Source: Rhodoplanes sp. (GTDB taxonomy: Bacteria > Pseudomonadota > Alphaproteobacteria > Rhizobiales > Xanthobacteraceae). Taken from it: DNA of 64,000 bases. The notes below the pieces were generated by a model. The model was not told where the DNA came from. It saw only the letters and a program-made list of their open reading frames with translations, and made no database searches. Shown piece by piece: positions 53,352-61,828 of the stretch. Made by a program: the position numbers and the translations under genes. Location of the stretch: NCBI RefSeq assembly GCF_013377085.1, contig NZ_JACAAX010000002.1, positions 1 through 64,000 of the forward strand, read 5' to 3'. Each line of letters starts with the position of its first letter. Positions within the stretch are counted from its first letter, which is position 1.

Positions 53352-54194
53352 TCACTCGGCTTTCGACCCGGCGGGCCGCACCGGCGGCGAGGCCGACGCA
53401 TCGGCATGCGCCTCCTCGATGCTGAGACGCAGCCGCCGGCAGACCTGGGTGAACTCGGCCGTCTCCTCGATGTCGAACTTTCGCGGGCGCGAAAACGGCA
53501 TCGGCATGTCGAGGATGATGGTGGACGGCCGTCCGCCCATCACCAGCACGCGGTCGGACAGATAGGCGGCCTCGCGGATCGAATGCGTCACGAAGATCAC
53601 GGTCTTGTGGTAGGTCTCCAGGATCTCCGACAGGGCGACGTTCATCTGGTCACGCGTGATGGCATCCAGCGCGCTGAACGGCTCGTCCATCAGCAGAATG
53701 TCGGGATCGTGGACCAGCGCCCGGCAGATCGCGACGCGCTGACGCATGCCGCCGGAGAGCTCGGCCGGCTTCTTGTTCTCGAAGCCGGCGAGCCCGACCA
53801 TACGCAGCAGCTCGTGGGCCCGGTCGCGATATTTGTCCACCGGCAGCTTCAGGATCCGCACCGGGAAGAGGACGTTCTCCAGCGCACTCTTCCAGGGCAG
53901 CAGGGTCGCGTCCTGAAAGATGATGCCGATGTCCTTGCGAGGGCCGGTCACGGCCGACCCGTTGAGGGCGATCGAGCCGGCCGTGACGGACTCGAGGCCC
54001 GCCACCATCATCAACAGCGTGCTCTTGCCACACCCGCTCGGCCCGAGCAGGGAGACGAACTCGCCCTTGCGCACCGTCAGCGACGCGGAGGCGACCGCCT
54101 GGATCGCCCCGTTGCGCCCCGGATAGGTTTTTTGCACACCGTCGACCGAGACCAGAGGCGGTCCGGCTGGCGCGGCATGCAGCGATGCGAGCAC
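53352..54194 (-). CDS. ABC transporter ATP-binding protein, nitrate/sulfonate type
   Basis: About 280 residues: Walker A GPSGCGKST, Q-loop block IIFQDATLLPWKSALENV, signature LSGGMRQRVAICRAL, Walker B LLMDEPFSALD, H-loop FVTHSIREAAYL. The GTG at 54194 is chosen since it starts after the binding-protein stop; the frame is open to another GTG at 54236, which would overlap that gene. Couples ATP hydrolysis to import with the neighbouring permease. Confidence 0.92.
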   Translation of the reverse strand: MLASLHAAPAGPPLVSVDGVQKTYPGRNGAIQAVASASLTVRKGEFVSLLGPSGCGKSTLLMMVAGLESVTAGSIALNGSAVTGPRKDIGIIFQDATLLPWKSALENVLFPVRILKLPVDKYRDRAHELLRMVGLAGFENKKPAELSGGMRQRVAICRALVHDPDILLMDEPFSALDAITRDQMNVALSEILETYHKTVIFVTHSIREAAYLSDRVLVMGGRPSTIILDMPMPFSRPRKFDIEETAEFTQVCRRLRLSIEEAHADASASPPVRPAGSKAE

Positions 54195-54204
54195 GGCCTC
54201 GGCC

Positions 54205-55302
54205 CTAGACAAGATAGCGCCGGTACGGCTGCGCACTCTTCTCGGCGGCCACGAGGTCGGCTGCCGAAAGCTTGAGCTTGCCGGCGAAGCGGTTAGTGAA
54301 CAGCGCGTCGAGGTCCGGCGCCACTGCGTTCTCGCCGGCTGCGTATTTCACCACCAGATCCGCCATCGTCCTCACCTTGGCCGGGTCGGCATAGCCGAAA
54401 CCCTGCTCCTTCACCTCCGGCACCAGATTGGTGATGTTGGTGAGGCCGAGGCCGATTTGGGTGTAGGCCTTGCCGGACGAGGAGATCGCCACCTCGCTGT
54501 TGGCCTTGAGGAAGATCTCCACCGCCTCGTCGAAATTGGTCATCGCGAACCTGATCGCCTCCATGGCGCCCTCGACGAAGGCGGCGCACAGATTCGGATC
54601 CTCGGCGATGCGCTTGGGCTGGGTGATCAGCGACTGCCCGTAGAACTGGATGCCGACCGCGGAGAACAGCAGGAAGCGCACGTCGGTGCCGATGGAGACC
54701 AGCGACGGCACGGTCGAGGTGGCGAAGGCGGCGGCCGCGTCGACCTGCTTCTCGATCAGCGAGCGCTCGCGCACCTTGCTGTCCACCTGCACGAGCTGGA
54801 TTTTTGAGAAATCGATGCCGGCCTTCTCGGCGTAGAGCGGCAGGAACGGGTACTCGCCCGACGACACGCTGGCGCCGAGCTTCTTGCCCTCGAGATCCTT
54901 CGGCGTCTTGATCGGCGAGCCGGCGAGCACGCCGATGCCCATCAGGGCGTCGTAATTGATCTGGCCGATGCAGGTGATCGGCAGCTTCTTGGCGGCCTGC
55001 ACGATCACGGTCGGGGTCGCCGACATGCCGAAGTCGAACGTGCCGGCGCCGACCGCCTGGGCGGCCGCACCGGAGCCAGATCCGCGCGCCACGCTGACGT
55101 CGAGCCCGACCTTCTTCCAGAAACCGCGGTCGCGCGCGACGTAGGCGAAGAGGTTCGGCCCTTCCGGGATCCACGAGGTGGTGAACGACACCTTGGTGAG
55201 GCCCTGGGAGATCGCCGGGGTGGCGAGCGGCAGCGCTCCGGCCGCGAGGCCGGCGCCCCCGAGGGCACGCAAGACGCTTCGACGAGACATCGACCGCTTC
55301 AC
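54205..55302 (-). CDS. ABC transporter substrate-binding protein, NMT1/SsuA type
   Basis: A 365-residue periplasmic protein. The GTG at 55302 is chosen for a GGAGG five bases upstream; it yields a twin-arginine signal (SRRSVLRALGGAGLAAG, cleavage near AISQ). The mature domain has VSFTTSWIPEGPNLFAYVARDRGFWKKVGLDV and GSGSGAAAQAVGAGTFDFG, the NMT1/SsuA pattern. It heads the long minus-strand block 46-55 kb, and its ligand probably defines the block's substrate. An AT-rich upstream region carries palindromes. Confidence 0.93.
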   Translation of the reverse strand: MKRSMSRRSVLRALGGAGLAAGALPLATPAISQGLTKVSFTTSWIPEGPNLFAYVARDRGFWKKVGLDVSVARGSGSGAAAQAVGAGTFDFGMSATPTVIVQAAKKLPITCIGQINYDALMGIGVLAGSPIKTPKDLEGKKLGASVSSGEYPFLPLYAEKAGIDFSKIQLVQVDSKVRERSLIEKQVDAAAAFATSTVPSLVSIGTDVRFLLFSAVGIQFYGQSLITQPKRIAEDPNLCAAFVEGAMEAIRFAMTNFDEAVEIFLKANSEVAISSSGKAYTQIGLGLTNITNLVPEVKEQGFGYADPAKVRTMADLVVKYAAGENAVAPDLDALFTNRFAGKLKLSAADLVAAEKSAQPYRRYLV

Positions 55303-55819
55303 AGGAACCTCCGCCAGGGTCAAAACTGCAATAATTCAGTGCGTTGTCCCATATTGTATGGAAAAATACATTATTTGCATGCAAAAATATCGATCAGGCG
55401 GGCAGGTTCGATCCGCCACCGTTTTCGGTCTCTGAATCAGGGACTTCGCCGATCGCGCGAGCATCGTTGCACGGCGATTGAGCGCCGGCGCGGCGAACTT
55501 GGGCATGCGAACCGGCGTCCGCCGGACACGCTCTCCACAGCCCGACGGCAGCTCACGCCGAACGAACCGGACGTTAGCCAAGCTCTTGAGAACTGCGCGC
55601 CGGCCCCCGATTCCGGGCTGGGCCTCGGCCCGGCGCAACCCTTCGACAAGGGTCAGGGAGGATGACACTGGAGAAACCGGTGCAGGACCCGTCTCCTGCG
55701 GCGGCAGGTCCCGGGGCTCCTCGTCCGACATGGCTCGCTTGAGCGTCCGGCAGGGCTCCGACCCTGCCGTTGCGCGGAACTTGCATTACGTATCCAGGAT
55801 AGATGGAGCACCCCCAAAG
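55303..55819. other. Intergenic region upstream of the ABC/UbiD block
   Basis: About 520 bases between divergent units. The first 100 bases (to about 55400) are strikingly AT-rich and hold the candidate promoter and operators. The rest has open frames on both strands (for example 55336-55731 minus) with biased Arg/Pro/Ser composition and no recognisable family; I do not call genes there. Confidence 0.45.
55355..55385 (-). promoter_or_regulatory. Palindromes in the AT-rich promoter of the ABC/UbiD block
   Basis: TGTAT-N6-ATACA at 55355-55370 and a perfect 12-base palindrome TTTGCATGCAAA at 55374-55385, 53 to 84 bases before the binding-protein start. FadR-subfamily GntR regulators bind short palindromes of this size, and a GntR gene (46553) lies in the block. 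Which palindrome is an operator, if any, is not shown by sequence. Confidence 0.45.
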
Positions 55820-56023
55820 ATGTTGACCGCCATCATCGTGAACGACCGCGAGCCGCGCCGAGAGCTCGACTGCAGCGTGTGCGGCAAGAAGATCGCCCAG
55901 GGCTACACCCGCGATCTCGGCACCCGCATCCTCTACGACTGCTTCCGTTGCTTCAGCGTCGACGAGGTCGCGACCGAGGTGATCATGGGCTCCGGCGACC
56001 AGAAGCGCGCCGCGCGGAGCTGA
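55820..56023 (+). CDS. Small protein with two CxxC motifs
   Basis: A 67-residue protein with Cys18-x2-Cys21 and Cys41-x2-Cys44 (DCSVCGKKIAQGY and YDCFRCFSV), a layout suited to one structural zinc. The rest is charged and soluble. No named family is recognised. The ATG at 55820 has only a weak, distant GGAG; the frame is open further upstream but loses coding character. DNA or RNA binding is possible, as for other zinc ribbons. Confidence 0.7.
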   Translation: MLTAIIVNDREPRRELDCSVCGKKIAQGYTRDLGTRILYDCFRCFSVDEVATEVIMGSGDQKRAARS

Positions 56024-56148
56024 ACGATCGCCCCGTCCGCCCGATCGGTTCGGTTGCGGCCGGGTCGGGCCGACAGCACCACAACCTCACACAACCGGAG
56101 ATGGGCGTGTTCGTGGTATCATAGCCCTCCGAAATCGTGAGGGTGCAT

Positions 56149-56460
56149 ATGGTCTACGCGTTCGATACGCTCGGATACGCCACGCGGCTCCGAGAGGCCG
56201 GCGTGCCGCAAGCTCAGGCAGAGGCTCACGCGATGGCGGCGCGGGATTTCATCATGGCCGAGCTGGTCACCAAGGCGGACCTCCAGGTCACCGCCGACGC
56301 CCTGCGCGCCAGCATGGATGCGCTGGATGCGCGGTTGGGCGGCCGAATCGACCTGCTCGAATCCAGGATCGACAAGCTCGGGCTGCAGCTCACGGTCCGG
56401 CTCGGCGCGATGCTGGCCGCCGCGGTCGCCATCCTGGCCGCCCTTCAGAAGCTGTCCTGA
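56149..56460 (+). CDS. DUF1640 family protein
   Basis: A 103-residue protein starting MVYAFDTLGYATRLREAGVPQAQAEAHA, the DUF1640 signature (family related in pattern to mitochondrial CCDC90/MCUR1). A coiled coil follows (about 40-80, LVTKADLQVTADALRASMDALDARL) and then one hydrophobic C-terminal membrane segment (about 83-100). The ATG at 56149 has GAGGGTG upstream. Function in bacteria is unknown; these genes are often found near toxin-antitoxin or mobile regions, but none is seen here. Confidence 0.88.
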   Translation: MVYAFDTLGYATRLREAGVPQAQAEAHAMAARDFIMAELVTKADLQVTADALRASMDALDARLGGRIDLLESRIDKLGLQLTVRLGAMLAAAVAILAALQKLS

Positions 56461-56465
56461 TCGCC

Positions 56466-56482
56466 CCGCCAAGGCGGCTTTT
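56466..56482 (+). terminator. Possible weak intrinsic terminator after the DUF1640 gene
   Basis: CCGCC-AA-GGCGG followed by CTTTT, starting six bases after the stop codon. The stem is short and the U-run has only four residues, so strength is doubtful. Confidence 0.3.
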
Positions 56483-56537
56483 CCGGCGGTCCGGCCCGCG
56501 CCATAGTGGGCATCCAGCCCTGATCGAAAGCCCTGCC

Positions 56538-57008
56538 GTGTCGCAAAAGCCCGCCGTCCTGTTCGTCTGCCTCGGCAACATCTGTCGCTCGCCGCTGGCC
56601 GAGGCGGCCTTCCGGGTCGAGGCGGCGCGGCGCGGCCTCGACGTCGAGGTCGACTCGGCCGGTACCGGCCACTGGCATGTCGGCGAGCCGCCCGACCGCC
56701 GCGCCCAGGAGACCGCGCGGCGCCACGGCGCCGAGATCGGCCAACAGCGCGCCCGCCAGGTGACCCGGGACGATTTCCGCCGCTTCACCCACATTGTCGC
56801 GCTCGATCTGCCGGTGCTGTCCGCGCTGCGCCGGCTGCGCCCCGAGAACGGCATCGCCGAGCTCGCGTTGCTGCTCGACCATGTCGAGGGGCGGCGCGGC
56901 CAGCCGGTCGCCGATCCCTATTACGGCGACGACGACGGCTTCGAGACCACCTGGGCCGACGTGACCAGCGGCGCCGCGGCACTGGCCCGCAAGATCGCCG
57001 GCCCATGA
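56538..57008 (+). CDS. Low-molecular-weight protein-tyrosine-phosphatase family protein
   Basis: A 156-residue phosphatase. The P-loop is VCLGNICRSP (CX5RS, catalytic Cys11 and Arg17) and the general acid Asp sits in VADPYYGDDDGFE; DSAGTGHWHVGEPPD is the second family block. It starts with GTG. Its stop overlaps the start of the next gene, a fructosamine kinase, by four bases. LMW-PTPs next to such kinases act in other organisms as ribulosamine-5-phosphatases in protein deglycation, so that role is considered here besides tyrosine or arginine phosphate removal. Confidence 0.93.
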   Translation: MSQKPAVLFVCLGNICRSPLAEAAFRVEAARRGLDVEVDSAGTGHWHVGEPPDRRAQETARRHGAEIGQQRARQVTRDDFRRFTHIVALDLPVLSALRRLRPENGIAELALLLDHVEGRRGQPVADPYYGDDDGFETTWADVTSGAAALARKIAGP

Positions 57009-57838
57009 GCCGGTCCGCGAGCCCGTCCGCGGCGAGCCGCCTCGCCGAGATCGGCGCGGCGCTGCTCGGCGGCACGCTGCACCGCGCCGACCCGATCGAT
57101 GGCGGCGATCTGTCCGACGTGATCAGGATCGTGCTGGCCGACGGGCGCGAGGCGATCGTCAAGGGCGGCCCGGCGCCGCACGTCGAGGCCGCGATGCTGC
57201 GCGCCATTGCAGCGGCCGGAGCGCCGGCGCCCGCCGTGCTGGCCGCGAGCGACGACGCACTGGTGATCGAGATCCTTCGGTCCGGCGGCCGTCTCGACGA
57301 CGCCTGGGCGAGCCTCGGGACCGCGCTGGCGCGCCTGCACGCGACGACCGGCGACCGCTACGGCTGGCATCGCGACTGCGCGTTCGGGCCGGTCGCGATC
57401 GTCAATGCCTGGACCGACGATTGGCCGACCTTTTGGGCTGAGCGGCGCCTGCTCACGCACGCGCCACATGTGCCGGCTGCCGTTGCGCGGCGCCTCGAAA
57501 CGCTGGCGGCCGACCTGAAGAACCGTTTGCCGGCGCGGCCGCGGCCGGCGCTGCTGCACGGCGACCTGTGGGGCGGCAACGTGCTGGTCGCCGGCGATCG
57601 CATCACCGGGCTGATCGACCCGGCCTGCTGTCACGGCCATGCCGAGGTCGATCTCGCGATGCTGGCGCTGTTCGACAGACCAGGTCGCGACTTCTTCGAC
57701 GCCTACGCTCCGCTGGAGCCGGGCCATGCGCAACGGTCAGCGGTCTACAGCCTGTGGCCGGCGCTGGTCCATCTGCGCCTGTTCGGCGCCGGATACAGAT
57801 CGATGGTCGAGCGATTCCTGCAGGCGAGCGGCGTCTGA
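57005..57838 (+). CDS. Fructosamine kinase family protein (ribulosamine 3-kinase)
   Basis: A 277-residue kinase of the APH-like fold. GGDLSDVIRIVLADGREAIVKG includes the ATP-binding Lys, LLHGDLWGGNVL carries the catalytic Asp and Asn, and LIDPACCHGHAEVDLAML the Mg-binding Asp; the GDLWGGN form is typical of FN3K proteins. Bacterial members phosphorylate ribulosamines or erythrulosamines on glycated proteins, which makes the adduct unstable and repairs the lysine. Translationally coupled (ATGA) to the LMW-PTP gene. Confidence 0.93.
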   Translation: MSRSASPSAASRLAEIGAALLGGTLHRADPIDGGDLSDVIRIVLADGREAIVKGGPAPHVEAAMLRAIAAAGAPAPAVLAASDDALVIEILRSGGRLDDAWASLGTALARLHATTGDRYGWHRDCAFGPVAIVNAWTDDWPTFWAERRLLTHAPHVPAAVARRLETLAADLKNRLPARPRPALLHGDLWGGNVLVAGDRITGLIDPACCHGHAEVDLAMLALFDRPGRDFFDAYAPLEPGHAQRSAVYSLWPALVHLRLFGAGYRSMVERFLQASGV

Positions 57839-57958
57839 TCACAACCGACCGTCGAGAATCGGCTCGGCCGGCGGCGCCGAGCCGAGCGATCGCACCATTC
57901 GCGGTTCGACTTGGAGAATGTCGAACGATCGTCCGGCGTTCGCCCCGTGGCCGCAGTG

Positions 57959-58300
57959 CTACGCGTTCCGATCAAAGCACTCGGACTTGACCCGCTTGAT
58001 CTGAGCCCAGGTGAGCTTCCGCTTGCGCGCTTCGCGAACCGCCTCCTTGGGCCCGAACTGCGCCGCATAGGCCTGCGCCTCCTGGCACGACACCGGAAGC
58101 GGTTCGGCCGAAGCGGTCATCGGCTTGCCGACATGGGCGCGCGGGCCGTCGGACGCGCCGCCTGCAGAATAGTTGGATGAGATCCCCCCCTGAGAAGAGG
58201 CCTCGGACTGACTAGTCGAAATCAAGACGACCAAAGCGGCGACCAAAGCGACGATACCCACAATACAAAGGCGGGCAGCAACGAACATCGTGATATGCAT
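57959..58300 (-). CDS. Hypothetical exported or membrane-anchored protein
   Basis: A 113-residue protein. Residues 1-32 contain a long hydrophobic helix (LCIVGIVALVAALVVLIS), either an uncleaved anchor or a signal peptide; then a Ser/Gly linker and a basic helical tail (QEAQAYAAQFGPKEAVREARKRKL, two Cys near ends). No family recognised. The ATG at 58300 follows GGAGAGA; a longer open frame upstream is not supported. Confidence 0.65.
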   Translation of the reverse strand: MHITMFVAARLCIVGIVALVAALVVLISTSQSEASSQGGISSNYSAGGASDGPRAHVGKPMTASAEPLPVSCQEAQAYAAQFGPKEAVREARKRKLTWAQIKRVKSECFDRNA

Positions 58301-58595
58301 GCTCTCTCCAATTTTTGGGAAGCGGTCCTTAGAAGTCACAATTGTGTAGAGAACATGGCAGCATGCACTGCCGGTTGTTGGCAGTTCGTCCATCTGGACA
58401 TCAGTCTTGGCGCGTTGGAGCGGATCTCCCGGGGTCGTCACGGCGCCATCCACAGCGTCATTGTCGGCGCTCTCCGGTTCGGCGTCTCCGCGGGCCATCG
58501 CTCGCCCGAGCGAGCCCGTTGATCCGCGTCAATCGACCTCCCCGGCTCACATTCAAGATGCATGCCGAAATCGGAACCCGACGCAGGAGGGAACC

Positions 58596-58850
58596 ATGCG
58601 CAACTCGTCGGCATCCTGGGTCTTCGCCGCTCTCGCCCTCGCTCTCGGTCTTGGAGCCGGCCCGGCGGCGGCCGCCTCGTGCCCGCCGGGGACGAGGCTC
58701 GAGTGCAAGGGAGCAAACCCGATGCGGCCGCCGATGTGTCGGTGCGTCGCCACCGGCGGCTCCTGGTCGGGGCCCGCCTCGCAGGGCAAGGCCGAGATCA
58801 AGCGAAAGAACGTGCCGCAGGTGCAGCCGAGCAGGAAGCCGCCGGACTGA
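58596..58850 (+). CDS. Small secreted Cys-containing protein
   Basis: An 84-residue protein with a clear signal peptide (residues 1-26, LALALGLGAGPAAAA) and a small mature domain with four Cys (ASCPPGTRLECKG, PPMCRCVAT), likely forming disulfides, and a Lys/Pro-rich tail. The ATG has a consensus AGGAGG. No family recognised. It follows a 295-base gap after the start of the divergent hypothetical gene. Confidence 0.72.
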   Translation: MRNSSASWVFAALALALGLGAGPAAAASCPPGTRLECKGANPMRPPMCRCVATGGSWSGPASQGKAEIKRKNVPQVQPSRKPPD

Positions 58851-59003
58851 CGGCGCGTCGTCTGCGACCGAGGCGGACCACATGACTCTGGCGAACCCGA
58901 CCGTCGCACGTCGCGGCGTCCTGCATGGCCGACGACGAGACCGAACGCGCGCGGCGACCTGCGCACTGCTTGTCGCGGCCGCGACCCAGATGATCGACGG
59001 GGA

Positions 59004-59080
59004 TGGCGGTCCCGACAGGACTCGAACCTGTGACCTTCGGTTTAGGAAACCGCTGCTCTATCCGGCTGAGCTACGGGACC
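59004..59080 (-). tRNA. tRNA-Arg (anticodon CCT)
   Basis: Read on the minus strand, the 77-base gene has acceptor arms GGTCCCG and CGGGACC, D arm GCTCAGCCGGATAGAGC, anticodon loop TTCCTAA giving CCT (decodes AGG), T arm CAGGTTCGAGTCCTG and discriminator G followed by an encoded CCA (59006-59004). All cloverleaf parts are present. The divergent gene at 59244 begins 164 bases beyond its 5' end. Confidence 0.97.
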
Positions 59081-59243
59081 GTGCGGCGACGACTAGCATA
59101 TCGTCGAAAACGATGCATCCGGGCCGCGACGTCCTGCGGGGCGGGGTTGTCGGGCACCGGGCCGCCCCAGACGGGCGAACCGGAACCCGTGGCCCGGCAC
59201 GTCCGGACTCGCCTTTCCCCGGGCGGCCCGGCATCGTCGTGCC

Positions 59244-60233
59244 ATGCGCGTCGCCCGGCCCTCGATCCCTCCGCCTCCGACCCCAGGGCCGATGCGCCTC
59301 GCCGGCAGGATGGGCGTGCTGATGACGGCCGTGCTGGCGCTGGCGGTCGCCGGCGCAGCGCCGGCCCCCGCGCAGGCGCCGACCCATTCGGCCCTCGCCG
59401 CGCCGCCGTCCGGTTCCGCCGCGCCGCGCCTGACCGCGCTCGGCTGCGCCCTGTCGGACCTCCCCGGCGGCACCGTTACGGCGGTACCGGACGGGCGCTC
59501 GCTCAAGCTCGCCGACGGCCGCGAGGTCTTGCTGGCCGGCATCGAGGTGGCGCCGGTCGAGTTCTCATCGGAACCGGCAGCGGGGTCGACCGCAGCGGTG
59601 GCCACGCCCGGAAACACGACCCCGCCCCCCACCACGGCTGCCGGCGCGCAGCCAAGCCCCGGAGCCGAGGCGCGCGAAAAACTCGCCGCCCTGGTGCGCG
59701 ACCGCGAGGTGGTGCTCCGTCAGGGCGCGCCGCAGCCGGACCGCTGGAATCGGCTGGTCGCCTGGGGCTTCGTCGACGGCGACCGCCCCCTGCAACGCGA
59801 GCTGCTGGCGCAGGGGCTCGCCCGCGTCGCCGCCCGGGTCGACGACACGCCCTGCATGCCGGCCCTGCGTACCGCCGAGCGGGAGGCCCGCAAGGCCAAT
59901 CTTGGCCTGTGGTCCGACCCCGTCTATGCTGCCCTGTCGGCCGAGCAACCGGCCGAGATCCTCAAGCGACGCGGGCGGTTCGCCGTGATTGTCGGGCGCG
60001 TGGACTCGGTGCGGGAGAGCGGCGGCACGATTTACGTGAATTTCGGCCGCCGCTGGTCCGAGGCGTTCGCCGGCACGATCCCCAAGCGGATCGAGCGGAC
60101 GCTCCAGGCGGCCGGGCTCGATCCGCGGCGGCTCGCCGGCCGCCGGGTCGAGCTGCGGGGCATCGTCGAGCAGCGGGGTGGGCCGCGGATCGAGATTCTG
60201 CGGGCCGAGCAGCTCGCGATCGAGGGACACTGA
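59244..60233 (+). CDS. Thermonuclease-family (SNase-like) exported protein
   Basis: A 329-residue protein (or 313 if starting at the ATG at 59292). A signal sequence (LMTAVLALAVAGAAPAPAQA) precedes an SNase-like OB-fold domain, about 80-225, recognised by LADGREVLLAGIEVAP, AREKLAALVRDREVVL, GRLVAWGFVDG-like text and LAQGLARV with ANLGLWSD; this is the arrangement of staphylococcal-nuclease relatives. The classical catalytic Arg and Glu are not clearly all kept. The C-terminal 100 residues look like a second OB domain. Located just before an M48 protease gene. Confidence 0.85.
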   Translation: MRVARPSIPPPPTPGPMRLAGRMGVLMTAVLALAVAGAAPAPAQAPTHSALAAPPSGSAAPRLTALGCALSDLPGGTVTAVPDGRSLKLADGREVLLAGIEVAPVEFSSEPAAGSTAAVATPGNTTPPPTTAAGAQPSPGAEAREKLAALVRDREVVLRQGAPQPDRWNRLVAWGFVDGDRPLQRELLAQGLARVAARVDDTPCMPALRTAEREARKANLGLWSDPVYAALSAEQPAEILKRRGRFAVIVGRVDSVRESGGTIYVNFGRRWSEAFAGTIPKRIERTLQAAGLDPRRLAGRRVELRGIVEQRGGPRIEILRAEQLAIEGH

Positions 60234-60262
60234 GGCCGCAAGGAATACTGAGACCACGAGGG

Positions 60263-61759
60263 ATGGGGTCGGAGTCGGTGACGTCGGTCGGACACCGAGG
60301 CAGCTTGCGATTCGGGTGGCGCGCCGCAGCATGGCGCCGTGCCGCCGTGCTGGCGCTTGCCCTGGCGCTGCCGGCGCTGGCCGGCTGCTCGTCCTGGATC
60401 TCGACCCTCGACCAGACCGGCGGCATTCCCGAGCCGCGCCGGACCACCGAGCAGCTCACCCCGGCGCAGCGCGAGCACCGCCGCATCCTCGCCTCCTATG
60501 GCGGCGCCTACAAGGACGCCCGCCTGGAGGCCATGATCGCCAGCATGGTCGACCGGCTGGTCGCCGCCTCCGAGCGGCCCGAGCTGCACTACAAGGTGAC
60601 GATCCTCAACTCGCCCGCCATCAACGCCTTCGCGTTGCCGACCGGCGACCTCTATGTCACCCGCGGCCTGATCGGGCTGGCCAATGACGGCTCCGAGCTC
60701 GCCTCGGTGCTGGCCCACGAGATGGCGCATGTGCTGGCCCGCCACGCCGCCATCCGCGAGGACCAGGCCCGCCGGGTCGCCATCGCGGGCGCCGCCGCGG
60801 CCGATCCGTCCGACACCACCGGGGCGCTGGCGATCGCCAAGACCAAGCTGGCGCTGGCGAGCTTTTCGCGGGCCCAGGAGTTCGAGGCGGACGGCATCGG
60901 GGTCGGCATCGCGGCGCGCTCCGGCTACGACCCGCACGGTGCGCCCCGCATCCTCGGCGCGATGGGGCGCTTCGCCGGCCTGCGCTCGGCGAGCGGCGCC
61001 GATCCGCGCTCGCTCGACTTCCTGTCGTCACATCCGGCGACCCCGGAGCGCATCGAGAACGCGCTCGCCAATGCCAACAGCCAGCCCGTCTCCGGCGAGC
61101 GCGACCGCGCCGAGTTCCTCGCCGCCGTCGACGGCCTCGTCTATGGCGAGGACCCGATCGAGGGCTTCGTGCGCGGGCGGCGCTTCCTCCACCCGAAGCT
61201 CGGCTTTGCGTTCACGGCGCCCGAAGGCTTCACGCTGGAGAACACCGCCCAGGCGGTGCTCGGCAGCCGCGACGGCGGCGACCAGGCGCTGCGGCTCGAC
61301 ATCGTCCGGCCGCCCGCCGAGCAGACGCTGGCCGACTATCTCAATGCCGGCTGGATCGACAATATCGAGCCGGGCTCGGTCGAGGAGACCACGGCCGGCG
61401 GCTTCCCGGCCGTGACGGCCGCGGCCAAGGGCGATCCCTGGTGGTTCCGCGTCGTCGTCATCAAGAACGGCGCCGACGTCTACCGCTTCGTCTATGCCAG
61501 CAAGACCCGCTCGGCCGAGGTCGACCGCGCCTTTCGCGAATCGGCAAACTCGATCCGCCGGCTGTCGCTCGCCGAGGCCCGCAACGCCAAGCCACTGCGC
61601 CTGCGCATCGTCACGGTGCGGCCGGGCGACACGGTGGAGAAGCTCGCCGGCCGGATGGCTTTGATCGACCGCCAGGTCGAGCGTTTCCGGGTGCTCAACG
61701 GCCTGTCGGCGACCGACGCCCCGAAGGCCGGGGACAAGGTCAAGCTGGTGGTCGAGTAG
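60263..61759 (+). CDS. M48 family metalloprotease lipoprotein with LysM-like C-terminus
   Basis: A 498-residue BepA/YfgC-type protease. A lipobox LAGC (Cys42) follows a hydrophobic signal, so it is probably anchored in the outer or inner membrane facing the periplasm. The zinc motif is HEMAH (His152, Glu153, His156) with the third ligand in QEFEAD (Glu206). Residues about 285-440 are an unassigned domain, and the last 50 residues (VTVRPGDTVEKLAGR, FRVLNGLS) resemble a LysM repeat that binds peptidoglycan. Such proteins degrade misassembled outer-membrane proteins. It is 29 bases after the SNase-like gene. Confidence 0.9.
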   Translation: MGSESVTSVGHRGSLRFGWRAAAWRRAAVLALALALPALAGCSSWISTLDQTGGIPEPRRTTEQLTPAQREHRRILASYGGAYKDARLEAMIASMVDRLVAASERPELHYKVTILNSPAINAFALPTGDLYVTRGLIGLANDGSELASVLAHEMAHVLARHAAIREDQARRVAIAGAAAADPSDTTGALAIAKTKLALASFSRAQEFEADGIGVGIAARSGYDPHGAPRILGAMGRFAGLRSASGADPRSLDFLSSHPATPERIENALANANSQPVSGERDRAEFLAAVDGLVYGEDPIEGFVRGRRFLHPKLGFAFTAPEGFTLENTAQAVLGSRDGGDQALRLDIVRPPAEQTLADYLNAGWIDNIEPGSVEETTAGGFPAVTAAAKGDPWWFRVVVIKNGADVYRFVYASKTRSAEVDRAFRESANSIRRLSLAEARNAKPLRLRIVTVRPGDTVEKLAGRMALIDRQVERFRVLNGLSATDAPKAGDKVKLVVE

Positions 61760-61828
61760 CCGCCGGCAGGGAAATACCGTCCCATCGATCACGCCTGCGG
61801 CGTGGCGCGTCGACCGGGCACGAGAAGA

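Noticed and set aside
55336-55731. 131-residue minus-strand open frame
   Set aside because: Biased composition, no ribosome-binding site, no family resemblance, and it crosses the AT-rich promoter region.
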